This document shows, in pieces, positions 43,289-52,817 of a stretch of DNA of 64,000 nt. The notes under the pieces are model-generated. The model did not search any database. It saw only the letters and a list, made by a program, of their open reading frames with translations, and was not told where the DNA came from. The DNA comes from Anaerolineae bacterium (lineage in GTDB: Bacteria; Chloroflexota; Anaerolineae; Aggregatilineales; Phototrophicaceae). A program made the translations under genes and the position numbers. Within the stretch, counting starts at the first letter, position 1. Each line of letters starts with the position of its first letter. The stretch lies in contig JAFLCG010000005.1 of assembly GCA_017303635.1 (NCBI GenBank), positions 62,001-126,000 on the forward strand. Reading direction: 5' to 3'.

Positions 43289-44650
43289 TCACCAGGATGC
43301 GAGCGATTCCGCAATTTCCCCGCGAATGAATGCTAACTTTTCTAAGACTGCCGGGCTACCCTGCCCCTGAATCTGCTGACCGAGGATGTCAATAGCTTCT
43401 AGTAACCCGGGACCAAATTCCTTTGCCCGTTCGGCAATTAACTGGCGTGCCTGCTCCGGGCCGGGTGCATTCAACAGTTCATTCACGAAGCGGAGTTCCG
43501 GTGGCATATTGGCGGACAATGCGCTCATCACCCGCTGATACACATCCTTGAGCCGTGAGCTGGCATTCAGGTCATTGCGCCGTGTTGCTTCTTGGATGTT
43601 AGCGGTCAAGACTTGCATGAATGTGTTATCCAGATACGGCACATTTTCTTCGATCACGGTATCGGGTTCGGAACTGGCAAGAATTTCCTGCAGCAGACCA
43701 ACCGCTTCCGCCACTGCTGCCTGTGCCTGCTGATCGACCATCGCCGTAAAAGCCAGCAATGCTTCCCGTGTCGCTTCAAAACGTGCCCGATCATCAGCAG
43801 ATGCTTTGTCGATTGCGGCCGTCAAGTCCTGAAAGAACTGATAATCCATCAATGGTCGTACCAACCCAACCAAAGCCTGTAGCCGCTGTTCATCACCTGC
43901 GTAACTAAGCGCCAGGCCGAGAACTTCGGCACGGCCCGCCTGTTCACCAAGTGCGTTCAGATCATCGGCCACTAGCTGAATAGTCTCTTCCTGGGCCTGC
44001 GCCTGGGCCATCAATTGCTTACCAAAAGTCGATTGTTCCACAATCTGGTTCTGGATCTCTGCCACGCGCTGGGCAGCGGCCTGCCGGCCCTCCGCCATAA
44101 TCTGCTGGAGAATCAGAGTCATCGTCTGCATAAACTGCGCGTCAATCTGCGCGTCATGTTGCTGGATCAATCCAGGCAGCAAATCGTCCGGTGCTTGAAG
44201 GAACTGTTCAACCAGCCGCACACGCGCACGCTGGGACTCCATCATCTCCGGCGTAATGCCGTCTGCCTGCAATACCTGATCGATCAACCCTTGCATGGTC
44301 AAAGCCTGGCGCGGTTGGAGCAGATAAGCCTTGAAACCACCCTGTGGCAGACTTGAAGTCACTTCACGCATCAGTTCGCCAATGACTTTTTCCTGGGCAT
44401 CCTTCGGCAATCCCAGTTCCATCGGCACAAAGGAGATCAATAATTCCTTGGAGGCATCGTGATACATCATAGGAGCCATGACGGCATTGGGAGTGCCGCA
44501 GGCAGGGCATACCGCATTATTCAGGCGACCACTCAGCAAACCAATCTTGGCTTGCGGGTCCTGACCGGCGTCAATCAAGGATTGGATCGTCACACGCACC
44601 GGCTGGCGGCATTGCGCGCAGGGAATAGTGGTCTGGGAGGCTTTAGGCAT
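43289..44650 (-). CDS. CpXC-domain protein
   Basis: 453 residues. The N-terminus carries the CpXC zinc-type motif, CAQCRQP at 11-17 and CPACGTPN near 48-55, followed by a domain with YHDASKELLISFVPME. The remaining 300 residues are mostly helical and Gln/Ala-rich (AEGRQAAAQRVAEIQNQIVEQ), like tetratricopeptide-type or coiled-coil scaffolds. Family function is unknown. It lies 31 bases after a sensor-kinase gene and is probably co-transcribed with it, which suggests a signalling role. Confidence 0.8.
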   Translation of the reverse strand: MPKASQTTIPCAQCRQPVRVTIQSLIDAGQDPQAKIGLLSGRLNNAVCPACGTPNAVMAPMMYHDASKELLISFVPMELGLPKDAQEKVIGELMREVTSSLPQGGFKAYLLQPRQALTMQGLIDQVLQADGITPEMMESQRARVRLVEQFLQAPDDLLPGLIQQHDAQIDAQFMQTMTLILQQIMAEGRQAAAQRVAEIQNQIVEQSTFGKQLMAQAQAQEETIQLVADDLNALGEQAGRAEVLGLALSYAGDEQRLQALVGLVRPLMDYQFFQDLTAAIDKASADDRARFEATREALLAFTAMVDQQAQAAVAEAVGLLQEILASSEPDTVIEENVPYLDNTFMQVLTANIQEATRRNDLNASSRLKDVYQRVMSALSANMPPELRFVNELLNAPGPEQARQLIAERAKEFGPGLLEAIDILGQQIQGQGSPAVLEKLAFIRGEIAESLASW

Positions 44651-44681
44651 GAACTGGAAACTCCAAAATGAGGTAATTGCC

Positions 44682-46256
44682 CTATTTTAGGGGAAGGGTG
44701 AAGTAAAACGTAGAGCCGCTGCCGGGTTTACTTGAAACAGCGATTTTGCCACCATGGGCTTCGACAATCGCCTTCGCCAGATATAATCCCAGTCCAGTAC
44801 CCTTGATCGCACGGCTGAGCGCGCCTTCAGCCCTGTAGAAGCGCTCAAACAAGTGTTCCTGTTCACGCTCCGAAACTCCAACCCCCTGATCGCGCACGTA
44901 TACCGTCACATGCACCGGATCAAGTGACGCTCCAACAGTGATCGTACCGCCAGCAGGTGAGTACTTGATCGCATTGCTGACCAGATTATCCAATACCTGC
45001 CGCAAGCGGGTTTCATCGGCCTGAACCACCGGAAAATCTGCCGGGAAATCCAGCTTGAAGACGTGGCTGGTAGTCTGTGTACGAAAGCGTTCGACAACCT
45101 GTTCAACCAATTGATCGAGCCGGACATCAGCAAGATCAAGTTGCATTCGCTGCGCCCTGAGTTTACTCGTCGCCAACAAATTTTCGATCAGGTCAGTCAG
45201 GCGGTCGGCTTCTTCTTCAATCACAGTCAGACTGTCCTGAATGATTCGCTGATCCCAGTTGGCGTCTTCCCGCCGCAGCGTTCCAGCATAGCCTTTGATG
45301 AGCGCAACTGGCGTCTTAAGTTCATGAGAAATCGTCGAGATGAAAACATTCTGCATATCCTGTGCGCGGCGAAATTCGCTGATGTCGCGCAGGTTCGCAA
45401 TAATGGAGACCAGCCCTGCACTATCTTCAGAGAGGAGTGGTGCATAGGTGATCCCTACCCCGACCGTCATTCCATCGCGACGGAGCAAATCACCTTCTAC
45501 ATAAATCGTTTCCTGAGTTGACTCTTTTGGGATACCAAATGGCCATCCATTGGTCAATGCAGCGCGCAAATCCCCTTGTTCGACCCGCTTCCAGGTGACA
45601 ACGGTATCCACGTCTTGCCCGATCGCATCAGCCGAGGACCATCCACTGAGACGTTCAAAAGCCCGGTTAACTCCCTCGATCCGCAGTTGTGGGTCGAGAA
45701 TCATCACTCCATCAGCGCTATGTTCAAGAATGGCACTCAAGCGACGGCGTTCTTCATCGATACGGGCATAAAGCTGAGCATTCTGTACCGCAATCGCCGC
45801 CTGATCAGCAAAGCTCTGCAAAATGATCAGGTCATTCTCAGTCGGGTTCGCCCAAAAAGCGCGAAAAATCAGCAGCAGGCCGAGTGGTTCCCCACCAATC
45901 GACAGTGGTAGAAACAGGCATTGCCGCAAGCGCCGATCAATGGTGATCGCCATCTTCTTGAGGATGGTATCCACATGCTCACCATCTGGTTCGCTCGCTG
46001 ACTGGGCAATCAGTTCATTGATTTGTTCATTGAGGGCGTTGATCTGATCGCGCTTTAGGCCAAGCGCGGCACTGACTCGATACTCACTACTACTATCCCG
46101 TAGGGCAACTAACCCGACCTGCCCACCGAGCATGACAATGGACGCATTTAAGACCAACCGCAGCACCTCGCTCAAGTCGAGTTGGGCGGTCATAGCGCGG
46201 GAGATTTCCAGTAAGAAATCCCGCTGGCGAACGCGGGCATCAAATGGCATTAACAT
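44682..46256 (-). CDS. GAF-PAS sensor histidine kinase
   Basis: 524 residues without a membrane helix. A GAF domain (about 15-160) precedes a PAS domain (about 175-295). The HisKA helix has H311 in STISHELKTPVALIKGY, and the HATPase domain shows DNLVSNAIKYS, VRDQGVGVSE and KGTGLGLYLAKAI. The ATG at 46256 (MLMPFD) lacks a strong ribosome-binding site; a second ATG follows two codons on. No regulator is adjacent. Downstream CpXC gene is 31 bases away. The upstream ROK gene is 167 bases away. Confidence 0.92.
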   Translation of the reverse strand: MLMPFDARVRQRDFLLEISRAMTAQLDLSEVLRLVLNASIVMLGGQVGLVALRDSSSEYRVSAALGLKRDQINALNEQINELIAQSASEPDGEHVDTILKKMAITIDRRLRQCLFLPLSIGGEPLGLLLIFRAFWANPTENDLIILQSFADQAAIAVQNAQLYARIDEERRRLSAILEHSADGVMILDPQLRIEGVNRAFERLSGWSSADAIGQDVDTVVTWKRVEQGDLRAALTNGWPFGIPKESTQETIYVEGDLLRRDGMTVGVGITYAPLLSEDSAGLVSIIANLRDISEFRRAQDMQNVFISTISHELKTPVALIKGYAGTLRREDANWDQRIIQDSLTVIEEEADRLTDLIENLLATSKLRAQRMQLDLADVRLDQLVEQVVERFRTQTTSHVFKLDFPADFPVVQADETRLRQVLDNLVSNAIKYSPAGGTITVGASLDPVHVTVYVRDQGVGVSEREQEHLFERFYRAEGALSRAIKGTGLGLYLAKAIVEAHGGKIAVSSKPGSGSTFYFTLPLK

Positions 46257-46423
46257 AAGGACATTGTAACATGCAGCAGTGTTAGGAAGACCCTATCTGA
46301 CAGATTTCTATTATATTTCTAGCGGGGTTCTTGCAGCTAGGCAGCCAAAAGACGGAGTTAGGTACTCCAATCCCCTTTCACAACATGCCGAAGTCTGGAA
46401 GAAAGGGGATTTATTATTCCGCT

Positions 46424-47416
46424 TTAGTTATGTTCTTCTGCCCACAGGCTAGCGCGCACGTCGCGGATATCTTCCACACCACCCCGCGTCGGTACAAGGC
46501 AGGCCGCACCGATCAAACCCACATTCTCACCAAGACCCGCCTGCACTACTTTCAAATCCCGCCAGTAAGCCGTATCAATGGTTGTCTCTTTGATCGCGGA
46601 CAGCATCGGGTCAAAAAGTAGATCACCCAATTTACTCACCCCACCCCCGAATACCAGAATCTCCGGGTTGAATAGGTGGAGCAAACTTGTCATCCCCATA
46701 CCGAGGATGCGTCCACCCTCGCGCACAATCTCCAGTGCCACCTGGTCGCCTTGCCGAGCCGCCTCGCCGACCGTTGCACCAGACACTTTGCTCAAGTCGC
46801 CGCCGACTAACTCTCGCATCACGGTCGGTTCACCAGCTTCAATGCGAGCAACGGCTTTCCGCGCCAGCGCCGGGCCAGCGGACTCTTTTTCAAGTGTGGA
46901 AACCCGTCCGTCCACTATCATCACGATGTGACCTGCTTCCGCGCCCAACCCCTGGACACCCAGGAGCATCCGCCCATCGGTAATGATACCGCTGCCGATG
47001 CCAGTACTGACGGTGATATAGATCACATGACGGAAACCATTCGCGGCTCCCAGAATGGCTTCAGCCAATCCGGCTACGTTGGCATCATTTCCCACGTAGA
47101 CCGGCAGTTTGAACTCAGTATTCAGGATGTCCGCCAGCGGTACATTGTGCCAACCCTTCAGGTTAGGCGGCGAGACAACCACCCCTGTGATCGGGTTCAA
47201 AGGCCCCGGGGCGCAAATACCAATCCCCAGTAACCCTTGGCGATCATCCGGGAGCACCGAATAAATCAGATTCTTGATGGTTGCCAACGTGGCATCCAGC
47301 CCGCGCTCATCATCGGTCAGAGTTTCTTCGCGCTTGAGGATCTCCATACGGGTATTCAGCAGCGCCGCACGGACCCGGGTTCCCCCCAGGTCCACGGCAA
47401 TAATGGTTTCGGTCAT
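46424..47416 (-). CDS. ROK-family sugar kinase lacking the zinc motif
   Basis: 330 residues from the ATG at 47416 (MTETIIAVDLGGT), with GAGG six bases upstream. ATP and sugar motifs are VDLGGT, STGIGSGII, GNDANVAG and GAEAGHIV. The usual CXCGXXGCXE zinc motif of ROK glucokinases is absent: GHIVMIVDGRVSTLEKESAGP contains no cysteine. It is probably a hexose kinase acting after import, although the missing zinc motif leaves activity uncertain. A repressor is unlikely, as there is no HTH domain. Confidence 0.85.
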   Translation of the reverse strand: MTETIIAVDLGGTRVRAALLNTRMEILKREETLTDDERGLDATLATIKNLIYSVLPDDRQGLLGIGICAPGPLNPITGVVVSPPNLKGWHNVPLADILNTEFKLPVYVGNDANVAGLAEAILGAANGFRHVIYITVSTGIGSGIITDGRMLLGVQGLGAEAGHIVMIVDGRVSTLEKESAGPALARKAVARIEAGEPTVMRELVGGDLSKVSGATVGEAARQGDQVALEIVREGGRILGMGMTSLLHLFNPEILVFGGGVSKLGDLLFDPMLSAIKETTIDTAYWRDLKVVQAGLGENVGLIGAACLVPTRGGVEDIRDVRASLWAEEHN

Positions 47417-47531
47417 GTAAGCCTCACTGCCTATCATTAAGGATGGTTGAAGGGGTCTATGCGAACAGGTAGAATAAACACAAATGTGCTAATTCCCGTC
47501 CTACACTCACACCCTACAGGATCAGATTTCT

Positions 47532-50174
47532 ATGGCGCGTATCACGCCGCTTCGCCAGCAATATCTGGACATCAAAAAACAGTACCCCGATTGTATCCTG
47601 TTTTTTCGGTTAGGCGACTTTTATGAGACCTTTGACGAAGATGCAGAAACGGCTGCCCGTGAACTTGATCTGGTATTGACCGGTCGGCCCGTCAGTAAAG
47701 AAGAGCGCGTGCCAATGGCGGGTGTTCCCCACCACGCCCTGGAGCATTACATCGCCCGGCTAATCGAAAAAGGCTACCACGTCGCCGTCTGTGAACAATT
47801 GAGCGAACCCGATGGACGCGGCATTGTCGAGCGTGATGTAACCCGCGTCGTCACACCCGGGACGATCGTTGAGCCAGAACTACTGGCAGAAAACCAGGCC
47901 AATTACCTGTTGGGCGTACTCCCGGTTGGTGATCCAGAAACCGGTATATGGGATCGTGCCGGAATTGCTTACGTCGATATTTCAACCGGGGAATTCGCCG
48001 CTACCCAATTAGCGGGGGAAAACGTCGCAGTTCTGGTTTTGGAAGAACTGGCTCGCCTGACCCCGCGTGAGGTCTTACTCCCAGAAAGTTGGGTCGAGCG
48101 TGGCGCATCTTTCCCGGCGGGGACACATGTTACGTCGTATGCCGACTGGCATTTCGAACGAGGCAATGCAGAAACAGCCCTCCTCAATCATTTTCAGGTC
48201 AAGACTCTGGATGGCTTTGGCTTGACGGAGATGCCAGCCGCCCGACTCGCTGCCGGAGCGATACTTCAATATGTGCGGGAGACCCAGCGGAGCAGTCTCG
48301 GCCAACTAACCACACTGCGAGCCTACTCGACTGGCAGTTTCATGGTATTGGATCCCTTCACCCGCCGCAACCTGGAGCTAACCGAGACTATCCGCGCCCG
48401 CAAGGTCGAAGGCAGTTTACTCGGCATTCTTGACCGTACGGTGACTGCGATGGGTGCCCGCTTGATTCGCAGTTGGCTGGCCCAGCCATTACTCGACCCA
48501 GCCCGACTGAATGCCCGCCTGGATGCCGTTGAAGCCCTCACCCCGCAGGAAGCCTTGCGCGTCGAACTGCGCGACACACTCAAACAGATTGCCGATCTTG
48601 AACGCCTGACTAACAGGATCATCATCGGTAAGGCCGGCCCACGCGACCTGCTTGGACTCCGTGCCAGTCTGGAAGCCATTCCCCCACTACAAACCTTGCT
48701 CGAGGGTCTCCCAGCGCTCAAGCCGCTGATCGAACGCCTGGATGCCTGTGCGGAAATCTGCGACCTTATCAGTCGCGCCATCACAGACGATCCACCCGCC
48801 CTGTTAAGCAATGGTAGCGGTGTTATTCGCCCTGGTTTTGCCCAGGAACTGGATGACATCCTCCATGCCACACGCGATGCTCGCGACTGGATCACCAATC
48901 TCGAACCCGCCGAACGCCGGCGTACTGGCATCGCCAGCCTCAAGGTTGGTTTCAATAAAGTCTTCGGCTACTACATCGAAGTCAGCCATGCCAATACTGG
49001 CAAAATTCCGGCAGATTACATCCGCAAGCAGACGATGGTGAATGCGGAACGTTACATTACGCCAGAACTAAAGGAATACGAAACGCTGGTATTGAACGCC
49101 GAAGAAGAGATTATGGCGGTAGAGCGGCGTCTGTTCGAAGAATTATGTCGGCTGATTGCAGCGCAGGCGGCTCGGTTGCTCCACACTGCCCGCGCCATCG
49201 CCCACCTGGATGCATTCCTTTCCCTGGCAGAAGTTGCTGTGAGAGAGGGTTATATACGCCCTACCCTCACAACCGACGATCTGCTCATCATTAAGAGCGG
49301 TCGGCATCCGGTGGTCGAGCGACTGCTGGATGACGGCGCACGCTATATTCCCAACGATACCCAGTTCGACAGCATGTCCCGGATCCACCTCATCACCGGG
49401 CCGAACATGGCGGGCAAGTCCACTTATATCAGACAGGTTGCCATCATCACACTGATGGCCCAGATTGGCAGCTTTGTACCGGCAGACGAAGCCACGATTG
49501 GCCTGGTGGACCGCATCTTCGCACGTATCGGCGCACAGGATGAAATCCATGCGGGGCAAAGCACCTTCATGGTCGAAATGGTGGAAACAGCACGCCTCCT
49601 TTCCGGAAGTACGCGGCGCAGCCTGCTCATTCTGGATGAAGTCGGACGCGGCACCTCCACTTATGACGGTCTGGCGATCGCACGTGCAGTGGTCGAGTAC
49701 ATCCACAATAATCCACGCCTGAATTGCCGCACCCTCTTCGCAACCCACTACCATGAACTTACAGAGCTGCCGAATATCCTGCCGCGCACTCGGAACTTCA
49801 ACGTTGCCGTCAGCGAGCAAGGAGACACGGTTGTATTCCTACATAAGGTTGTCCCCGGTGGAGCCGACCAGAGTTATGGAGTCCATGTCGCCCAACTGGC
49901 CGGGATGCCCCGCCCAGTGATCGAACGCGCCCGCGAGCTGCTGGAACACCTGGAAACCCAAGGCAGCGACTTCAAGCTGCCCAGCGCCCCTACAGAAAAA
50001 CTCAGCGAGAAACAGAAGGCACGTGAAGAAGCGGGACAAATGCGTCTGTTCTCCCCCGAGAATCCAGCGGTGGCTGCCCTCCGGAAGCTGGATGTCGATC
50101 ATCTCAGCCCGATTGAAGCACTTACAAGATTGTATGAACTGAAAAAAATGGCAGGAAGTGAGAATGGTTCGTAA
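47532..50174 (+). CDS. mutS: DNA mismatch repair protein MutS
   Basis: 880 residues, the full MutS1 layout. The N-terminal mismatch-binding FxE motif appears as FFRLGDFYETF (residues 24-34), and the connector, lever and clamp regions follow. The ATPase has Walker A GPNMAGKST near 623-631, Walker B LLILDEVGRGTS and the HYHELTELP segment. It recognises mismatches in duplex DNA. No mutL is in the window. The gene appears to be single; the next starts 124 bases downstream. Confidence 0.97.
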   Translation: MARITPLRQQYLDIKKQYPDCILFFRLGDFYETFDEDAETAARELDLVLTGRPVSKEERVPMAGVPHHALEHYIARLIEKGYHVAVCEQLSEPDGRGIVERDVTRVVTPGTIVEPELLAENQANYLLGVLPVGDPETGIWDRAGIAYVDISTGEFAATQLAGENVAVLVLEELARLTPREVLLPESWVERGASFPAGTHVTSYADWHFERGNAETALLNHFQVKTLDGFGLTEMPAARLAAGAILQYVRETQRSSLGQLTTLRAYSTGSFMVLDPFTRRNLELTETIRARKVEGSLLGILDRTVTAMGARLIRSWLAQPLLDPARLNARLDAVEALTPQEALRVELRDTLKQIADLERLTNRIIIGKAGPRDLLGLRASLEAIPPLQTLLEGLPALKPLIERLDACAEICDLISRAITDDPPALLSNGSGVIRPGFAQELDDILHATRDARDWITNLEPAERRRTGIASLKVGFNKVFGYYIEVSHANTGKIPADYIRKQTMVNAERYITPELKEYETLVLNAEEEIMAVERRLFEELCRLIAAQAARLLHTARAIAHLDAFLSLAEVAVREGYIRPTLTTDDLLIIKSGRHPVVERLLDDGARYIPNDTQFDSMSRIHLITGPNMAGKSTYIRQVAIITLMAQIGSFVPADEATIGLVDRIFARIGAQDEIHAGQSTFMVEMVETARLLSGSTRRSLLILDEVGRGTSTYDGLAIARAVVEYIHNNPRLNCRTLFATHYHELTELPNILPRTRNFNVAVSEQGDTVVFLHKVVPGGADQSYGVHVAQLAGMPRPVIERARELLEHLETQGSDFKLPSAPTEKLSEKQKAREEAGQMRLFSPENPAVAALRKLDVDHLSPIEALTRLYELKKMAGSENGS

Positions 50175-50298
50175 CATATGTCTCATTGCAGGATGAGAAC
50201 CAGCGATGGATGACGGCTCATCGCCTAATCACCTCACTATAAACTACAGACCATACGCTATATGATGTGAATCCACATCAAGCAGGCGAGGTCCATTC

Positions 50299-50937
50299 AT
50301 GCCCCCTATACCCAGCGAGTTTTTCCGGCGGCAGGATTCCGCAGATGACCACATTTTCTATATCATGCCGCGCCGGGTCGTCCATATTGATGATGACGCC
50401 ATTGCTGCGTTGACCAGCCTCTACGCTGAGTTGCTGCCATCAGGCGGGATCTTCCTCGATCTGATGTCGAGTTGGCGCTCGCACTATCCGCCTGAATTCA
50501 AACCGGCTCGCGTGGTCGGATTGGGGATGAACAGCGATGAGATGGCGGACAATCCGCAACTCACTAAGCACATCGTCCACAACTTGAACCAGAATCCAAC
50601 ACTGCCCTACGAGGACGCGCTGTTCGATGCTGTCACCTGTGCAGTCTCCGTGCAATATCTGACTCAACCGATCAAGGTCTTTGCCGAAGTTTACCGGGTA
50701 CTCAAACCGGGTGCGGTGTTTATCGTCTCATTCTCAAACCGCTGCTTCCCGACCAAAGCGGTTGCCGTGTGGCGCTCAACCAATGATCAGGATCATATTG
50801 CCCTTGTCGGGCGCTATTTCCGAGACTCGGCTGACTGGGTTGATCTCACCGCGCAGCAGACCAATCCCGCCGACGGCTATCCTCGTCACGCTGACCCGTT
50901 GTATGTCGTCTGGGCGCGAAAGCCAAACACAATATGA
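50299..50937 (+). CDS. Methyltransferase-like protein
   Basis: 212 residues. A SAM methyltransferase pattern is visible: motif I GGIFLDLMSSWRSH near 50-62, GLGMNSDEM as the acidic loop, and FDAVTCAVSVQYL as the later motif. Motif I lacks the usual G-x-G spacing, so the core is divergent; similar proteins are annotated as methyltransferase type 11. GAGGT lies seven bases before the ATG. It overlaps the next small gene by 4 bases (ATGA), starting a coupled trio. Confidence 0.7.
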   Translation: MPPIPSEFFRRQDSADDHIFYIMPRRVVHIDDDAIAALTSLYAELLPSGGIFLDLMSSWRSHYPPEFKPARVVGLGMNSDEMADNPQLTKHIVHNLNQNPTLPYEDALFDAVTCAVSVQYLTQPIKVFAEVYRVLKPGAVFIVSFSNRCFPTKAVAVWRSTNDQDHIALVGRYFRDSADWVDLTAQQTNPADGYPRHADPLYVVWARKPNTI

Positions 50938-51170
50938 GTACCGACTTTGTCCTCAACGGACGATTGACACCTGATGGCCAGATGCTTCTGCGCTGGATTG
51001 ATACCCATCTGCGCCGTAAAGACCGGATGACCGAAGCCTTGCGACACTACGCCGCCTCGGTCTACCGAGCGCGGTTGTATACACCGCAGCAGTGGTTATC
51101 GACCTTCCCCGATAAAGCTGAAGCCCTTTGGGATGAATGTTGCGAGGAATTGCTTAATCCAGATGGATAA
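50934..51170 (+). CDS. Small hypothetical protein in methyltransferase trio
   Basis: 78 residues, not recognised. It is charged and helical (LLRWIDTHLRRKDRMTEALRHYAASVYRARLY) with two adjacent cysteines near the end (WDECCEELL) and no signal peptide. The 4-base overlap upstream and 8-base overlap downstream place it in a translationally coupled cassette between two methyltransferase-like genes, which supports it being a real gene. Confidence 0.6.
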   Translation: MSTDFVLNGRLTPDGQMLLRWIDTHLRRKDRMTEALRHYAASVYRARLYTPQQWLSTFPDKAEALWDECCEELLNPDG

Positions 51171-51762
51171 CCCACAGCGCCAATGGGACCTTGAAGCAGC
51201 AACTTTTGACAAAGAACCAGACCATGGTCTGCGTGATCCGATTGTTCGTCAGGCTTGGATAGATTTACTTGAGGAGCTCCTGCCGCCTGATGCTACCGGT
51301 ACCAGCGCGCTGGATATTGGCTGTGGAACAGGATCACTCAGTCTGGTGCTGGGTGAGTTGGGATACTCCGTGATGGGTATCGACTTTTCAGCCGAGATGC
51401 TCAAGATTGCACGGGCCAAAGCGCTTAAGTCCAGGCTACCTATCACGTTTGAACAGCAGGATGCAAACGATTTGCTTTTGATGGGTACCGAGTTTGACGT
51501 GATCCTCTGCCGCCACGTGCTTTGGAGCCTACCAGAACCTGCTCAGACCCTAGCCCAATGGGAACGCCTGCTCAAACCGGTTGGTCTGTTGGTATTGATC
51601 GAAGGTTTCTGGTACACGGGGGTAGGACTTCACGCACAAACACTGGCAGAAATGCTGCCGCCAGTCTTGGAACAGCGCCAGATTATCCAACTGAGCAAAA
51701 GACCTAACCTATGGGGAAAGCCGGTAAGCGATGAGCGATACGCGATTGTCGCTCATCGCTAA
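51163..51762 (+). CDS. Class I SAM-dependent methyltransferase
   Basis: 199 residues from the ATG at 51163; the frame opens ten codons earlier. Motif I is ALDIGCGTGSLSLVLGEL, followed by the acidic GIDFSAEML, FEQQDAND and the post-motif FDVILCRHVLWSLPEP. UbiE/type 11 group, small-molecule substrate unknown. The start overlaps the 78-residue gene by 8 bases. Its last codons contain the right arm of a hairpin (51727-51760), and the convergent DUF1385 gene ends five bases beyond the stop. Confidence 0.85.
   Translation: MDNPQRQWDLEAATFDKEPDHGLRDPIVRQAWIDLLEELLPPDATGTSALDIGCGTGSLSLVLGELGYSVMGIDFSAEMLKIARAKALKSRLPITFEQQDANDLLLMGTEFDVILCRHVLWSLPEPAQTLAQWERLLKPVGLLVLIEGFWYTGVGLHAQTLAEMLPPVLEQRQIIQLSKRPNLWGKPVSDERYAIVAHR
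51727..51760 (+). terminator. Hairpin within the 3' end of the methyltransferase gene
   Basis: AGCGATGAGCGA (51727-51738) pairs perfectly with TCGCTCATCGCT (51749-51760) over 10 bases. The right arm encodes the final residues and touches the stop codon. No T-run follows on the plus strand, so it may stabilise or separate convergent transcripts rather than terminate. Confidence 0.5.
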
Positions 51763-51767
51763 GGTGG

Positions 51768-52817
51768 CTACTTCTTCGCTTCCATCGCCAACGTGGGCGA
51801 GACGGCTTCGGGGCGCGGGGGCGGGAGTACGATATCCTCACGCTTAAGCAACCCCTCGGACGCCAGCACGTGCTTAAAGGACACAATCGCCACCTCGATC
51901 ATGTGCAGATCCGGCTGGCGCGTAGTCAGGTGCTGCAGGGCCAGGTTCGGCTTCACAATCAAGGCCACAACGGGGTTCGAGATATTGCGAGCGGTCCAAC
52001 GCAGGAATTCGTAGGAGATACCCGCGATCACCGGGATCAAGATCACACGCGAAAGAATCAGCAGCAAGAACTGACTGCGATCTACATGCACCACCGAGAA
52101 CACGACCATGCTGACGAACACGACTGTCAGCAGAAAGGCGGTGCCGCAGCGCGGATGTTCAATCGGATAGTTAGCGACAATCTCCGGCGTAAGTTCTGCC
52201 CCGGCTTCATAGGCGTTGATCGTTTTGTGTTCGGCACCGTGGTAGCCGAACAAGCGCTTCACATCCGGGATGCGCCCGATCAATGAAATATAGGCAATGA
52301 GAATACCAAGCTGGATCAGCCCTTCGATCAGGTTGGTGATCACTGCACCTCCACCAATCTCAGCCGTATTGATCCCCAACAAATTGGCAATACCAGTGGC
52401 TGCTGCCGTCGGCAGCAGGAAAAACATACCGACGCCGATCAGCAACGAGAACGCGACGGTCGCAATGCCGATTGGGCCATTAAAATTGATGTCTTCATCC
52501 TCGCCGATGGCGACATCAGCCGCCCACATCAAGGCGCGGGTACCGAGGCCGAGTGCATCCCACAGACCAACCACACCACGCACAAACGGCATCTTGGCGA
52601 TCCGTCCTCGATAAAGCGTCTTGTTGAGGGGCTGCTCATGGACGACAATCTGCCCTTCCGGGTTGCGGACGGCAATCGCTGCCGTATGCGCCCCGCGCAT
52701 CATCACCCCTTCGATGACCGCTTGCCCGCCGTAGGAGAACTTCATCTCCCCTTTTGCATCCACCCGATCATTGGCAGCGGCACCGTTGGTGCTGGCGGAA
52801 TGTCCGTTCGATGACAT
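51768..52817 (-). CDS. DUF1385 membrane protein
   Basis: 349 residues matching DUF1385. KFSYGGQAVIEGVMMRG lies near the start, the metal-ligand-like HGAEHKTINAYEAG near 200, and HPRCGTAFLL follows. Several membrane helices lie between about 110 and 270. The conserved histidines and glutamate suggest a metal-dependent membrane enzyme, but the reaction is not known to me. It starts immediately after the stop of the secreted glycosidase-like gene on the same strand, so the two share a transcript. Confidence 0.88.
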   Translation of the reverse strand: MSSNGHSASTNGAAANDRVDAKGEMKFSYGGQAVIEGVMMRGAHTAAIAVRNPEGQIVVHEQPLNKTLYRGRIAKMPFVRGVVGLWDALGLGTRALMWAADVAIGEDEDINFNGPIGIATVAFSLLIGVGMFFLLPTAAATGIANLLGINTAEIGGGAVITNLIEGLIQLGILIAYISLIGRIPDVKRLFGYHGAEHKTINAYEAGAELTPEIVANYPIEHPRCGTAFLLTVVFVSMVVFSVVHVDRSQFLLLILSRVILIPVIAGISYEFLRWTARNISNPVVALIVKPNLALQHLTTRQPDLHMIEVAIVSFKHVLASEGLLKREDIVLPPPRPEAVSPTLAMEAKK

